Source: Pelomonas sp. V22 (GTDB lineage: Bacteria > Pseudomonadota > Gammaproteobacteria > Burkholderiales > Burkholderiaceae_C). Taken from it: 64,000 nt of DNA. Positions 19,943 to 28,791 of this stretch are shown here, piece by piece. The notes below the pieces were generated by a model. That model made no database searches, was not told the DNA's origin, and saw nothing but the letters and a program-made list of their open reading frames with translations. The DNA lies in assembly GCF_030014915.1 (NCBI RefSeq), contig NZ_JAGIXS010000008.1:265446-329445 (forward strand), given 5' to 3'. The translations under genes were made by a program, and so were the position numbers. How positions within the stretch are numbered: the first letter of the stretch is position 1; every line of letters starts with the position of its first letter.

Positions 19943-21727
19943 GTGCAGCGCAGCGATATTGCCGACCCGGCCTATTTCCACAAGGTCGTCGACTGTCAGT
20001 GGGCCTGTCCGGCCCATACCCCCGTCCCCGAGTACATCCGCCTGATCGCCCAGGGCCGCCACGACGAGGCCTACATGGTGAACTGGGTGTCCAACGTCTT
20101 CCCCGGCGTGCTGGGTCGCACCTGCGACCGGCCCTGCGAGCCGGCCTGCCGGCGCGGGCGGGTCGAGGAAAAAAATGCGGCCAAGCCGGAGGCTGTGGCG
20201 ATCTGCCGCTTGAAGCGGGTCTGCGCTGACAACAAGACCGAGGAGGTGCGCGCGCTCTTCCCCATGCCTTTGCCGCGCAACGGCAAGAAGGTCGCCTGCA
20301 TAGGCGCGGGCCCGGCCTCGCTGACCGTGGCGCGCGACCTGGCCACGCAAGGCTATGCGGTCACCGTCTTCGACGGCGAGGCCAAGGCTGGCGGCTTCAT
20401 CCGCACGCAGATCCCGCGCTTTCGCCTGCCTGAATCGGTGATCGACGAGGAATGCGGCCACATCCTCAACCTCGGCGTCGAGCTGCGGGCCGGTGAGCGC
20501 ATCGCCTCGATGAAGGCGCTGCTGGGCGAGGGCTATGACGCGGTCTTCGTCGGCTGCGGCGCGCCGCGGGGGCGCGACCTGCAGCTGCCCGGTCGCCAGG
20601 AAGCCGGCGCCACCATCCGCATCGGCATCGACTGGCTGGCCTCGGTCTCCTTCGGCCACGTCACCAGCGTCTTGCCCCGCGTCATTGTGCTCGGGGGCGG
20701 CAACACGGCGATGGACTGCTGCCGTTCCGCCCGCCGCCTGGGCGCGAAGAGCGTGACTGTGGCCGTGCGCAGCGGCTACGCGCAGATGAAGGCCTCGCCC
20801 TGGGAGAAGGAAGACGCCGAGCACGAGGGCATTCCCATCCTCGACTTCCATGTGCCCCTGGCCTTCGAGCATGAGAACGGCAAGCTCACCGGCATGCGCT
20901 TCAAGAAGGCCCAGACCGGCGAGGAGCTGAGGATTCCTTGTGACGAGGTCCTGATCGCCGTGGGCCAGGAAAATTCCTTCCCCTGGATAGAACGCGATGC
21001 CGGCATCGCATTCGACGAGCAGGGTCTGCCGCAGCTCGATGCGCTGACGTTCCAGTCCAGCCTGCCCCAGGTCTTCTTCGGCGGCGACGCGGCCTTCGGG
21101 CCCAAGAACATCATCACGGCCGTGGCCCATGGGCATGAGGCGGCCGTGTCCATTGACCGCTATCTGCACGCCGAGGCGGTGAGCAAGCGGCCGCCTCCGC
21201 ATGTGAACCTGCTGTCGCAGAAGATGGGCATTCATGAATGGAGTTATGACAACGCCATTGCCAACGACGCACGCTACAAGGTGCCCTGGACGGCGGCCGA
21301 GAAGGCCCTGGCCAGCATCAAGGTCGAGGTCGAGCTGGGCTTCGACGCGGCCACCGCCTTCAAGGAGGCGCAGCGCTGCCTGAACTGCGATGTGCAGACG
21401 GTGTTCACCGACAGGCAGTGCATCGAATGCGATGCCTGCGTGGACATCTGCCCGATGGACTGCATCAGCTTCACCGCCAACGGCGAGGAGGCCGAGCTGC
21501 GCCAGCAGCTCCATGCGCCGGCCCTGAACCTGACCCAGGATCTCTATGTCTCCGGCGAGCTCAAGACCGGCCGCGTGATGGTCAAGGACGAAGACGTCTG
21601 CCTGCACTGCGGCCTCTGCGCCGAGCGCTGCCCCACCGGTGCCTGGGACATGCAGAAGTTCCTCTTGCAGACCACCAAAGCGGGGCCGGCCTGCCGGGAC
21701 CATGAGACGCGGAGGGCTGCCGCATGA
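19943..21727 (+). CDS. GltD-like FAD/NAD(P)-dependent oxidoreductase with C-terminal 2x[4Fe-4S] ferredoxin domain
   Basis: 594 residues from GTG 19943 behind CAGGAGGG. The N-terminal GltD-type Fe-S domain carries CQWACPAHTPVPEY and RTCDRPCEPACRRGR. Two Rossmann folds follow: FAD 'VACIGAGPASLTVARDLATQGY' near 117 and NAD(P) 'VIVLGGGNTAMDCCRSARRLG' near 250. A C-terminal ferredoxin domain has two CxxCxxC motifs (CIECDACVDICPMDC; CLHCGLCAERCPTG). It overlaps korA by ATGA at 21724. It probably moves electrons between NAD(P)H and the ferredoxin partner of the 2-oxoacid oxidoreductase encoded next. Confidence 0.9.
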   Translation: MQRSDIADPAYFHKVVDCQWACPAHTPVPEYIRLIAQGRHDEAYMVNWVSNVFPGVLGRTCDRPCEPACRRGRVEEKNAAKPEAVAICRLKRVCADNKTEEVRALFPMPLPRNGKKVACIGAGPASLTVARDLATQGYAVTVFDGEAKAGGFIRTQIPRFRLPESVIDEECGHILNLGVELRAGERIASMKALLGEGYDAVFVGCGAPRGRDLQLPGRQEAGATIRIGIDWLASVSFGHVTSVLPRVIVLGGGNTAMDCCRSARRLGAKSVTVAVRSGYAQMKASPWEKEDAEHEGIPILDFHVPLAFEHENGKLTGMRFKKAQTGEELRIPCDEVLIAVGQENSFPWIERDAGIAFDEQGLPQLDALTFQSSLPQVFFGGDAAFGPKNIITAVAHGHEAAVSIDRYLHAEAVSKRPPPHVNLLSQKMGIHEWSYDNAIANDARYKVPWTAAEKALASIKVEVELGFDAATAFKEAQRCLNCDVQTVFTDRQCIECDACVDICPMDCISFTANGEEAELRQQLHAPALNLTQDLYVSGELKTGRVMVKDEDVCLHCGLCAERCPTGAWDMQKFLLQTTKAGPACRDHETRRAAA

Positions 21728-23547
21728 GCCGGATAGAAGCGGTCAACGACTTCGTCGTGAAGTTCGCCAACGTGAACGGCTCGGGCTCGGCCTCCGCCAA
21801 CGAGCTGTTCGCCAAGGCCATCCTGCGCATGGGCGTGCCGGTCAGCCCGCGCAACATCTTCCCGAGCAACATCCAGGGCCTGCCCACCTGGTACGAGGTG
21901 CGGGTCTGCGAGGCCGGCTGGCTGGGCCGGCGCGGCGGTGTCGACATGATGGTGGCGATGAACCCACAGACCTGGGCCCAGGACCTGCAGGAGATCAGCC
22001 CCGGCGGCTACTTGTTCTACGACTCCACCCGGCCACTGCCGCCCGAGGCCTTCCGCGCCGACGTGCATGTGATCGCCATGCCGGTGACGGCCATCTGCAA
22101 CGCCACCTACGAGGACTCGCGCCAGCGCCAGCTGTTCAAGAACATCATGGTGCTGGGCGCGCTGTCGCAGCTGATGGGCATTGATCCCAAGGAGATTGAG
22201 ACCCTGTTCGCCGAGCAGTACAAGGGCAAGGAACGCCTGCTCGATTCCAACGTGCGTGCCCTGCATGCCGGCCGCGAGTTCGCGCGCGACCACCTCGGCG
22301 ATGCGCTCGGCCTGCAGGTGCGGCGCGCCGACCGCGTGGGCCAGCGAATCTTTGTCGATGGCAATGCGGCTGCGGCCCTGGGCTGCGTCTATGGAGGTGC
22401 CACCGTCTGCGCCTGGTACCCGATCACGCCCTCGAGTTCGGTGGCCGAGGCCTTCGAGAAGTACTGCGGCAAGTTCCGCGTCGACGCGGCGACGGGTGAG
22501 AAGCGCTACGCCATCATCCAGGCCGAGGACGAGATCGCCTCCATCGGCATGATCACCGGCGCCGGCTGGAACGGCGCGCGCGCCTTCACGGCGACCAGCG
22601 GCCCCGGCGTCTCGCTGATGAGCGAGTTCCTGGGCCTCGCCTACTTCGCCGAGATCCCTCTGACCATCATCGACGTGCAGCGCGGCGGGCCCTCCACCGG
22701 CATGCCCACGCGCACGCAGCAGGCCGACCTGATCGCTGCCGCCTATGCCTCGCATGGCGACACCAAGCATGTGCTCTTGCTGCCCGAAGACCCGCGCGAA
22801 TGCTTCGAGATGGCCGCCGCCGCGCTGGACCTCGCAGACCGGCTGCAGACGCCGGTCTTCCTGATGACCGACCTCGACATCGGCATGAACCAGCGCCTGT
22901 GCGAGCCGCTGGCCTGGAGCGACGAGCGCCGCTACGACCGCGGCAAGGTGATGACGGCCGCGCAGCTTGAGGCCGGCAAGGAGTTCGCCCGCTACAAGGA
23001 TGTGGACGGCGACGGCATCCCCTGGCGCACCCTGCCCGGCACGCACCCGAGCAAGGGCGCCTACTTCACGCGCGGCACCACGCGCGATCCGCAGGCCCGC
23101 TACTCGGAGAAGGGCGAGGACTATGTCTACAACGTCGAGCGCCTGTTGAAGAAATTCGCCACGGCCGCCACCCTGGTGCCGCCGCCGCTGCTGAAGCCGG
23201 CGGCCCGCAAGACGCGGCTCGGGGTGATCTATTTCGGCTCGACCAGCCCGGCCATGGACGAGGCCTTGCAGGCGCTCGGCGAGGCCGACATCCATGTCGA
23301 TGCGCTGCGGCTGCGTGCCTTCCCGTTCCCCGCTGCGGTGCTCGAGTTCATCGCGGCGCATGAGCAGGTCTTCGTCGTCGAGCAGAACCGCGATGCGCAG
23401 ATGCGCAGCCTGCTGGTCAACGAGCTGGAGGTGGCGCCGGCCAAGCTCACCAAGATCCTGCATTTCGACGGCACGCCCATCACCGCCCGCTTCATCACCG
23501 AGGCGATCACGCGCCATGTGCATGCGCTGGCCACGACACCCAGGTAG
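21724..23547 (+). CDS. korA: 2-oxoacid:ferredoxin oxidoreductase, fused gamma-alpha subunit
   Basis: 607 residues. The gamma domain comes first ('NGSGSASANELFAKAILRMGVPVSPRNIFPSNIQGLPTWYEVR', about 15-190), then the alpha (pyrimidine-binding) domain ('AWYPITPSSSVAEAFEKY', 'AEDEIASIGMITGAGWNGARAFTATSGPG'). This order is that of KorA-type 2-oxoglutarate or related 2-oxoacid oxidoreductases, which make an acyl-CoA, CO2 and reduced ferredoxin using thiamine diphosphate. It is co-transcribed with the flavoprotein before it and korB 12 bases after it. Confidence 0.9.
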   Translation: MSRIEAVNDFVVKFANVNGSGSASANELFAKAILRMGVPVSPRNIFPSNIQGLPTWYEVRVCEAGWLGRRGGVDMMVAMNPQTWAQDLQEISPGGYLFYDSTRPLPPEAFRADVHVIAMPVTAICNATYEDSRQRQLFKNIMVLGALSQLMGIDPKEIETLFAEQYKGKERLLDSNVRALHAGREFARDHLGDALGLQVRRADRVGQRIFVDGNAAAALGCVYGGATVCAWYPITPSSSVAEAFEKYCGKFRVDAATGEKRYAIIQAEDEIASIGMITGAGWNGARAFTATSGPGVSLMSEFLGLAYFAEIPLTIIDVQRGGPSTGMPTRTQQADLIAAAYASHGDTKHVLLLPEDPRECFEMAAAALDLADRLQTPVFLMTDLDIGMNQRLCEPLAWSDERRYDRGKVMTAAQLEAGKEFARYKDVDGDGIPWRTLPGTHPSKGAYFTRGTTRDPQARYSEKGEDYVYNVERLLKKFATAATLVPPPLLKPAARKTRLGVIYFGSTSPAMDEALQALGEADIHVDALRLRAFPFPAAVLEFIAAHEQVFVVEQNRDAQMRSLLVNELEVAPAKLTKILHFDGTPITARFITEAITRHVHALATTPR

Positions 23548-23559
23548 GAAAGCACAGCG

Positions 23560-24612
23560 ATGACCTATCTCGCCAAACCCACGCTGCACCATCCCTCGCT
23601 GCAGAAGAACAAGGTCGGCTACACGCGTCGCGACTACGAAGGAAAGGTCTCGACGCTGTGCGCCGGCTGCGGCCATGACTCGGTCTCGGGCGCCATCGTC
23701 CAGGCCTGCTGGCAGCTGGACATCGCGCCGCACCGCGTGGCCAAGCTCTCGGGCATAGGTTGCTCCAGCAAGACGCCGGACTACTTCCTCGGCGCCAGCC
23801 ACGGTTTCAACACCGTGCACGGCCGCATGCCCAGCGTGCTGACCGGGGCCAACCTGGCCAACCGCGAGCTGCTCTACCTCGGCATCTCAGGCGACGGCGA
23901 TTCGGCCTCCATCGGCCTCGGCCAGTTTGCCCATGCGATGCGGCGCGGCGTGCGCATGGTCTACCTCGTCGAGAACAACGGCGTCTACGGCCTGACCAAG
24001 GGCCAGTTCAGCGCCACGGCCGACCGCGGCTCGGTGGCCAAGAAGGGCGCGACCAACAACGACGCCTCCATCGACCTGGTGGCGCTCGCGCTGCAGCTCG
24101 GCGCCACCTATGTGGCCCGCTCCTTCAGCGGCGACAAGGCCCAGCTCGTGCCCCTGATCGAGGGCGCGATCCGCCATGGCGGCGCCGCCTTCATCGACGT
24201 GATCAGCCCCTGCGTGGCCTTCAACAACCATGCCGGCAGCACGCGCTCCTACGACCATGTGCGCGAGCACAACGAGGCGCTGAACCGCATCGACTTCATT
24301 GACCTGGCGGCCGAGCAGAATGCGGCGGGCGACGAAGGCGAGATCCTCGTGCCCCAGCCTGATGGCTCGCAGATGCGCTTGCAAAGAGTGCTGGCCGACT
24401 ACGACCCGACCGACCGCCTCGGCGCCATGAACCACCTGCAGGCCTTGCAGGCCGAGGGCGTGATCCCCACCGGCCTGCTCTACGTGGACCCGCAGGCGCG
24501 CGACCTGCACCAGGGCCTGAAGACCGTGGCCCGGCCGCTGAACCAGCTGGCCGAGGCCGACTTGTGCCCGGGGGCCGCGTTGTTGGACAAGATCAACGCG
24601 GGTTTGCGCTAG
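23560..24612 (+). CDS. korB: 2-oxoacid:ferredoxin oxidoreductase, beta subunit
   Basis: 350 residues. Thiamine-diphosphate-binding region is 'GISGDGDSASIGLGQFAHAMRRGVRMVYLVENNGVYGLTKGQ', including the GDG...NN motif, and 'LCAGCGHDSVSGAIVQA' near 27-43 is the usual N-terminal cysteine motif. Together with korA it forms the catalytic complex. Which 2-oxoacid is used (2-oxoglutarate, pyruvate or branched-chain) cannot be read from sequence; the alpha/gamma order favours 2-oxoglutarate. Confidence 0.9.
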   Translation: MTYLAKPTLHHPSLQKNKVGYTRRDYEGKVSTLCAGCGHDSVSGAIVQACWQLDIAPHRVAKLSGIGCSSKTPDYFLGASHGFNTVHGRMPSVLTGANLANRELLYLGISGDGDSASIGLGQFAHAMRRGVRMVYLVENNGVYGLTKGQFSATADRGSVAKKGATNNDASIDLVALALQLGATYVARSFSGDKAQLVPLIEGAIRHGGAAFIDVISPCVAFNNHAGSTRSYDHVREHNEALNRIDFIDLAAEQNAAGDEGEILVPQPDGSQMRLQRVLADYDPTDRLGAMNHLQALQAEGVIPTGLLYVDPQARDLHQGLKTVARPLNQLAEADLCPGAALLDKINAGLR

Positions 24613-24685
24613 GGCCTGACGAACGGTGGTGGCGGTGGCCTGGCCGAGAATGGCCGGCTTGTACATACAAGTACCCGCCCAGCCC

Positions 24686-26764
24686 ATGATCCAACGTTCC
24701 TCCGCCGCCTTGAGCCTGCTTGCGCTCGCGGCCACCCTGTGCTGCCAGCCCGCGAGCGCCCAGTCGTCTGCCACCGAAACCCCGCTCACCGCCCTGCCCT
24801 ACACCCCGAGCCTGGACACCCAGGCCATGGACCGCTCGGTCGACCCCTGTGAGGACCTCTACCAGTTCGCGTGCGGCCACTGGAACAAGAACAACCCCAT
24901 CCCCTCGGACCAGTCGCGCTGGTCGGTCTACGCCAAGATGGCCAACGAGAACCAGCGCTACCTCTGGGGCGTGCTGGACAAGCTCGCGCAGGGCGGCCCC
25001 GAGCGCACGGCCAACCAGGACAAGATGGGCGACTACTTCGGTGCCTGCATGAATGAAGACGCGGCCCGCGAACAAGGGTTGGCGCCGCTGCAGCCGCTGC
25101 TCAGCCGCATCGACGGCCTGGCCGACAAGCGCGAGCTGCCGGCCCTGCTGGCCGCGCTGCAGCTGGCCACCAACAACGAGCGCTTCTTCTTCCGCTTCTC
25201 CTCGGGCCAGGACTTCGCCGACGCCAGCCGCCAGATCGCCTTTGCCGTCGCTGGCGGTCTGAGCCTGCCCGACCGCGACTACTACCTCGGCAAGGACGCC
25301 AAGTCCGTCAAGCTGCGCAGCCAGTTTGAAGCCCATGTGGCCCGCCTGCTGGAACTCGGCGGTGCCACGCCTGCGGCGGCTCGTGCCGAAGCGAAGACGG
25401 TGCTGAAGATCGAAACCGCCCTCGCGCGCGCCTCGCTCAGCAAGGTCGACAAGCGCGATCCTTACAAGAGCTTCCACGTCGTCGATGCCCAGGGCCTGCA
25501 GGCGCTGACGCCGGGCTTTGACTGGGCGGCCTACCAGCAGGCGCTGGGCGCGCCGGCCGGCCTCACGCGCTTCAACGTCACCGAGCCCGCCTTCATGAAG
25601 GCTTTCGCCGCTCAGCTGAAGGCGCTGCCGCTGGCCCAGCTGAAGACCTATCTGCGCTGGCAGACCTTGTCCAGCCATGCGGCCCTGCTGTCGCCCGAGC
25701 TGGTGCAGGCCAATTTCGACTTCTTCGGCCAGACGCTCAATGGCGTGCCGCAACTCAAGGCCCGCTGGAAGCGCTGCGTCGAACTCGTCGATGTGCAGAT
25801 GGGCGAGGCCCTGGGTCAGGAGTTCGTGGCCCGCAACTTCAGCCCGGCGCTGAAGGAAGCCACGCTGAAGATGACGACGCAGATCGAGACCGCGATGGCG
25901 GCCCGCATCGACAAGCTCGAATGGATGAGCCCGGCCACGCGAAAGCGCGCGCAGGAGAAGCTGCATGCCATCGTCAACAAGGTCGGCTACCCCGATCGCT
26001 GGCGCGACTACTCGGCGCTGCCGGTGGCGCGCGGCAGCTTCGTGGCCAATGTGCAGGCCGGCCATGGCTTCGAGCTGCGCCGCCAGCTGGCCAAGATCGG
26101 CCAGCCGCTGGATCGGGGCGAATGGGGCATGACACCGCAGACGGTGAATGCCTACTACGACGCGCAGATGAACGACATCAACTTCCCGGCCGGCGTGCTG
26201 CAGCCGCCGCTGTACGACGCCAAGCTGGACGACGCGCCCAACTACGGCAACACCGGCGGCACCATTGGCCACGAGCTGGTGCATGGCTTCGACGACGAGG
26301 GCCGGCAGTTCGATGCCCAGGGCAACCTGAAGGACTGGTGGGGCAAGAAGGACGGCGCTGCGTTTGAGAAGCGCGCCGCCTGCGTGGCCGACCAGTACGC
26401 CACGTACACCATCGTTGACGACATCAAGATCAACAGCAAGCTGACCTTGGGCGAGGACCTGGCCGACCTCGGCGGCCTGGTGCTGGCCTGGGCCGCCTGG
26501 CAGGCCCAGATCGCCGACATGAAGCCCGCCTCACGTGACGGACTGACGCCCGAGCAGCGCTTCTTCGTCGGCTATGCGCAGTGGGACTGCAATGACGCGC
26601 GGCCGGAGGCCCTGCGCGTCAAGGCCAAGACCGATCCGCATTCGCCCGGCCGCTACCGCATCAACGGCGTGGTGGTGAACATGGCCGAGTTCGAGCGCGC
26701 CTTCAATTGCAAGCCGGGCCAGAAGATGGTCAAGCCCGAGGCGCAGCGCTGCAAGGTCTGGTGA
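24686..26764 (+). CDS. M13 family (neprilysin/PepO-like) metallopeptidase
   Basis: 692 residues from ATG 24686; this start gives a signal peptide (IQRSSAALSLLALAATLCCQPASA), whereas the frame start at 24626 does not. The zinc motif HELVH is at residues 529-533 in 'GGTIGHELVHGFDDEGRQFD', the third ligand is the Glu of 'LGEDLADLGGL', and 'VNAYYDAQMNDINFPAGVLQPP' is the conserved substrate-binding block. It ends in 'CKVW', the typical M13 C-terminus. It is probably a periplasmic oligopeptidase. Confidence 0.94.
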   Translation: MIQRSSAALSLLALAATLCCQPASAQSSATETPLTALPYTPSLDTQAMDRSVDPCEDLYQFACGHWNKNNPIPSDQSRWSVYAKMANENQRYLWGVLDKLAQGGPERTANQDKMGDYFGACMNEDAAREQGLAPLQPLLSRIDGLADKRELPALLAALQLATNNERFFFRFSSGQDFADASRQIAFAVAGGLSLPDRDYYLGKDAKSVKLRSQFEAHVARLLELGGATPAAARAEAKTVLKIETALARASLSKVDKRDPYKSFHVVDAQGLQALTPGFDWAAYQQALGAPAGLTRFNVTEPAFMKAFAAQLKALPLAQLKTYLRWQTLSSHAALLSPELVQANFDFFGQTLNGVPQLKARWKRCVELVDVQMGEALGQEFVARNFSPALKEATLKMTTQIETAMAARIDKLEWMSPATRKRAQEKLHAIVNKVGYPDRWRDYSALPVARGSFVANVQAGHGFELRRQLAKIGQPLDRGEWGMTPQTVNAYYDAQMNDINFPAGVLQPPLYDAKLDDAPNYGNTGGTIGHELVHGFDDEGRQFDAQGNLKDWWGKKDGAAFEKRAACVADQYATYTIVDDIKINSKLTLGEDLADLGGLVLAWAAWQAQIADMKPASRDGLTPEQRFFVGYAQWDCNDARPEALRVKAKTDPHSPGRYRINGVVVNMAEFERAFNCKPGQKMVKPEAQRCKVW

Positions 26765-26794
26765 GCATGGGCGGCCGGGCCGCCCGGCGCCAAC

Positions 26795-27403
26795 TCAGAA
26801 CCCGAGGCTGGCCAGCAGGTCGTCCACGTCGTCCTGCTTGAGGGCCTTGTCCGGCACCTGCGGGCCGGCCAACTGCTCGACCTCGGGCGGATGCTCGGGG
26901 TCGGCCTTGGAGGTCTCGATGAGGATGGCCAGCAGCTGGGCCTCGGTGCGGGTGATGATGTCCACGACCTTCTTGATGACCTGGCCGGAGAGGTCCTGGT
27001 AAGTCTGGGTCATCATGATGTCGCTGAGCAGGGTGCTCTGGCCGTCGGCGAACCGGGCGGCGCGCTCGGCATAGTCGGCGCATTGCTTCAGCATGGCCCT
27101 GGCCATCAGCTCGCTCATCTCGCCCTCGGAGCGGCGGCGCAGTGTCTCCGCCAGCTCGCGCCCGCGGGCGGCCACGCTGTCGCATTCGGGCATGCCCTTC
27201 TCTACGGTTTCCAGCACCTTGTGAGCCGCATCCTCGGTCAGCTTGCCCACGTAGACCAGGCGGTCGCGGGCATCCGGGATCTCGCGCGTCACCTGCGTCA
27301 AGGTACGGTCATAGCCCAGCTCGCGCAGGGCCTCGTGAAGGGTGCGGGCCAGGTGGCCGAGCTGTTCAAAGGCAATGGGCTGGAGGGGCAAAGGGGTGCT
27401 CAT
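26795..27403 (-). CDS. cheZ: Chemotaxis protein phosphatase CheZ
   Basis: 202 residues from ATG 27403. It is a long helical hairpin with the catalytic region 'MMTQTYQDLSGQVIKKVVDII', containing the Asp and Gln (DLxGQ) that position water to dephosphorylate CheY-P, and a C-terminal amphipathic peptide 'QDDVDDLLASLGF' that docks CheY. No cheY or flagellar genes lie within reach, which is unusual because cheZ normally follows cheY. Confidence 0.93.
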   Translation of the reverse strand: MSTPLPLQPIAFEQLGHLARTLHEALRELGYDRTLTQVTREIPDARDRLVYVGKLTEDAAHKVLETVEKGMPECDSVAARGRELAETLRRRSEGEMSELMARAMLKQCADYAERAARFADGQSTLLSDIMMTQTYQDLSGQVIKKVVDIITRTEAQLLAILIETSKADPEHPPEVEQLAGPQVPDKALKQDDVDDLLASLGF

Positions 27404-27660
27404 GGCATTCGTCCTGGGACTGCGAGGGATCTGAACGCGGGAAGGCTGATTTTCTGCCGACCGGCTTGGAGAAGGCTGACGGCGGTCAAGTCTGCCACCT
27501 TCCAAGGGCCACCGGAACGCCCGCCGGCGTGAAGAAATTGGTGCGAAGGCTGGACCGCTCCAGGGGCTGAGGGGCCCCGATCAATCGTAGACTCGCCGCA
27601 CTTGCCGCCTCTTCGGGTCGGTCGTTTGCCGCCCGGGCTGTCGCAAGTCGAAGGGCTCCC

Positions 27661-28779
27661 ATGCGGTCCAGGCTGTCATTTGCCGCGCTCGTGCTCGCCA
27701 TGGCCCTGCTGGGCCCGGCGTACACCTGGGCGGCCGCTTCAGCGGCCGAGATCCGCGTCGGCAGTTCGGCCGCGCTCAGCGGCCAGGCCGCCGGCCTCGG
27801 CCTGCGCTTCCATGCCGGCGCCGCCGCCTACTTTGCCCAACTGAATCATCAGGGCGGCATCGGTGGTGCGCGCGTGGTCGTCGACCTGCTCGACGATGCC
27901 TACGAATCCGACCGCGCCGACACCAACAGCCGCAAGCTGGTCGAGGACGAGCGTGTGCTGGCCCTGTTCGGCTATGTGGGCACGCCCACCAGCAATATGG
28001 CCCTGCCCTATGTGCGGCGCTGGAAGATCCCCTTTGTCGGCGCCTACACCGGGGCCGAGATGCTGCGCGAGCCCTACAACCCGCTGGTGTTCAATGTGCG
28101 GGCCAGCTACAAGGAAGAGGCCCAGCAACTGGCCGTGGCCATGAAGGCTGCCGGCGTGCGCACGCTCAACGTCTTCTACCAGGCCGACCTGTTCGGCCGG
28201 GCCGGCCTCGAGGCCATGCGCGCGGCGGCGGCGGCGGCGGGCATCCGCATCCTGACCACGGCCACGGTCAAGCGCAACACGGCGGCGGTGGATGCCGAGG
28301 CGGCATCGCTTACGCAGAGCACGCCTGCCGATGCGATCTACCTGGTGAGCACCTATGCCACGACGGCGGCCTTCGTGCGCAGCGCGCGGGCCAAGGGCTT
28401 TGGCGGGCGCTTCTACACGCTGTCGTTTGCCGGCCTGGAGCAGCTGCGCCAGGCCCTTGGCAAGGCGCAGTTCAAGGGCCTGACCATTGCCCAGGTCGTG
28501 CCCGATGCCGAGGACCGCAGCCTGCCCATCGTGGCCGAGTACCAGCAGGCCATGCGCGATGCGGGCGACAGGCATTTCGACTCGATCAGCCTCGAGGGCT
28601 ACCTGGCAGCGCGCGTGCTCGCCGAAGGCCTGCGCCGGGCTCGCCATCCGCTCAGCCGCGAGAGCCTCGAGCAGGGCCTGGAGGCCATAGGCAGTCTGGA
28701 CCTCGGCGGCTACCGCGTGCATTTCGGGCCGGGGCTGCGCAATGGCTCCAGCCTGGTGGAGCTGCGCGCTCAGCCCTGA
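27661..28779 (+). CDS. ABC transporter substrate-binding protein, branched-chain amino acid (Leu/Ile/Val) type
   Basis: 372 residues with signal peptide (RLSFAALVLAMALLGPAYTWA). Type I periplasmic-binding fold: 'IRVGSSAALSGQAAGLGLRFHAGAAAYFAQLNHQGGIGGARV', 'LVEDERVLALFGYVGTPTSNMALP' and 'VFYQADLFGRAGLEAM'. Orphan members of this family in beta-proteobacteria often lack transporter genes, as here, and may act as sensors. The ligand is unknown. Confidence 0.88.
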   Translation: MRSRLSFAALVLAMALLGPAYTWAAASAAEIRVGSSAALSGQAAGLGLRFHAGAAAYFAQLNHQGGIGGARVVVDLLDDAYESDRADTNSRKLVEDERVLALFGYVGTPTSNMALPYVRRWKIPFVGAYTGAEMLREPYNPLVFNVRASYKEEAQQLAVAMKAAGVRTLNVFYQADLFGRAGLEAMRAAAAAAGIRILTTATVKRNTAAVDAEAASLTQSTPADAIYLVSTYATTAAFVRSARAKGFGGRFYTLSFAGLEQLRQALGKAQFKGLTIAQVVPDAEDRSLPIVAEYQQAMRDAGDRHFDSISLEGYLAARVLAEGLRRARHPLSRESLEQGLEAIGSLDLGGYRVHFGPGLRNGSSLVELRAQP

Positions 28780-28791
28780 GCCAGGTCTGTT

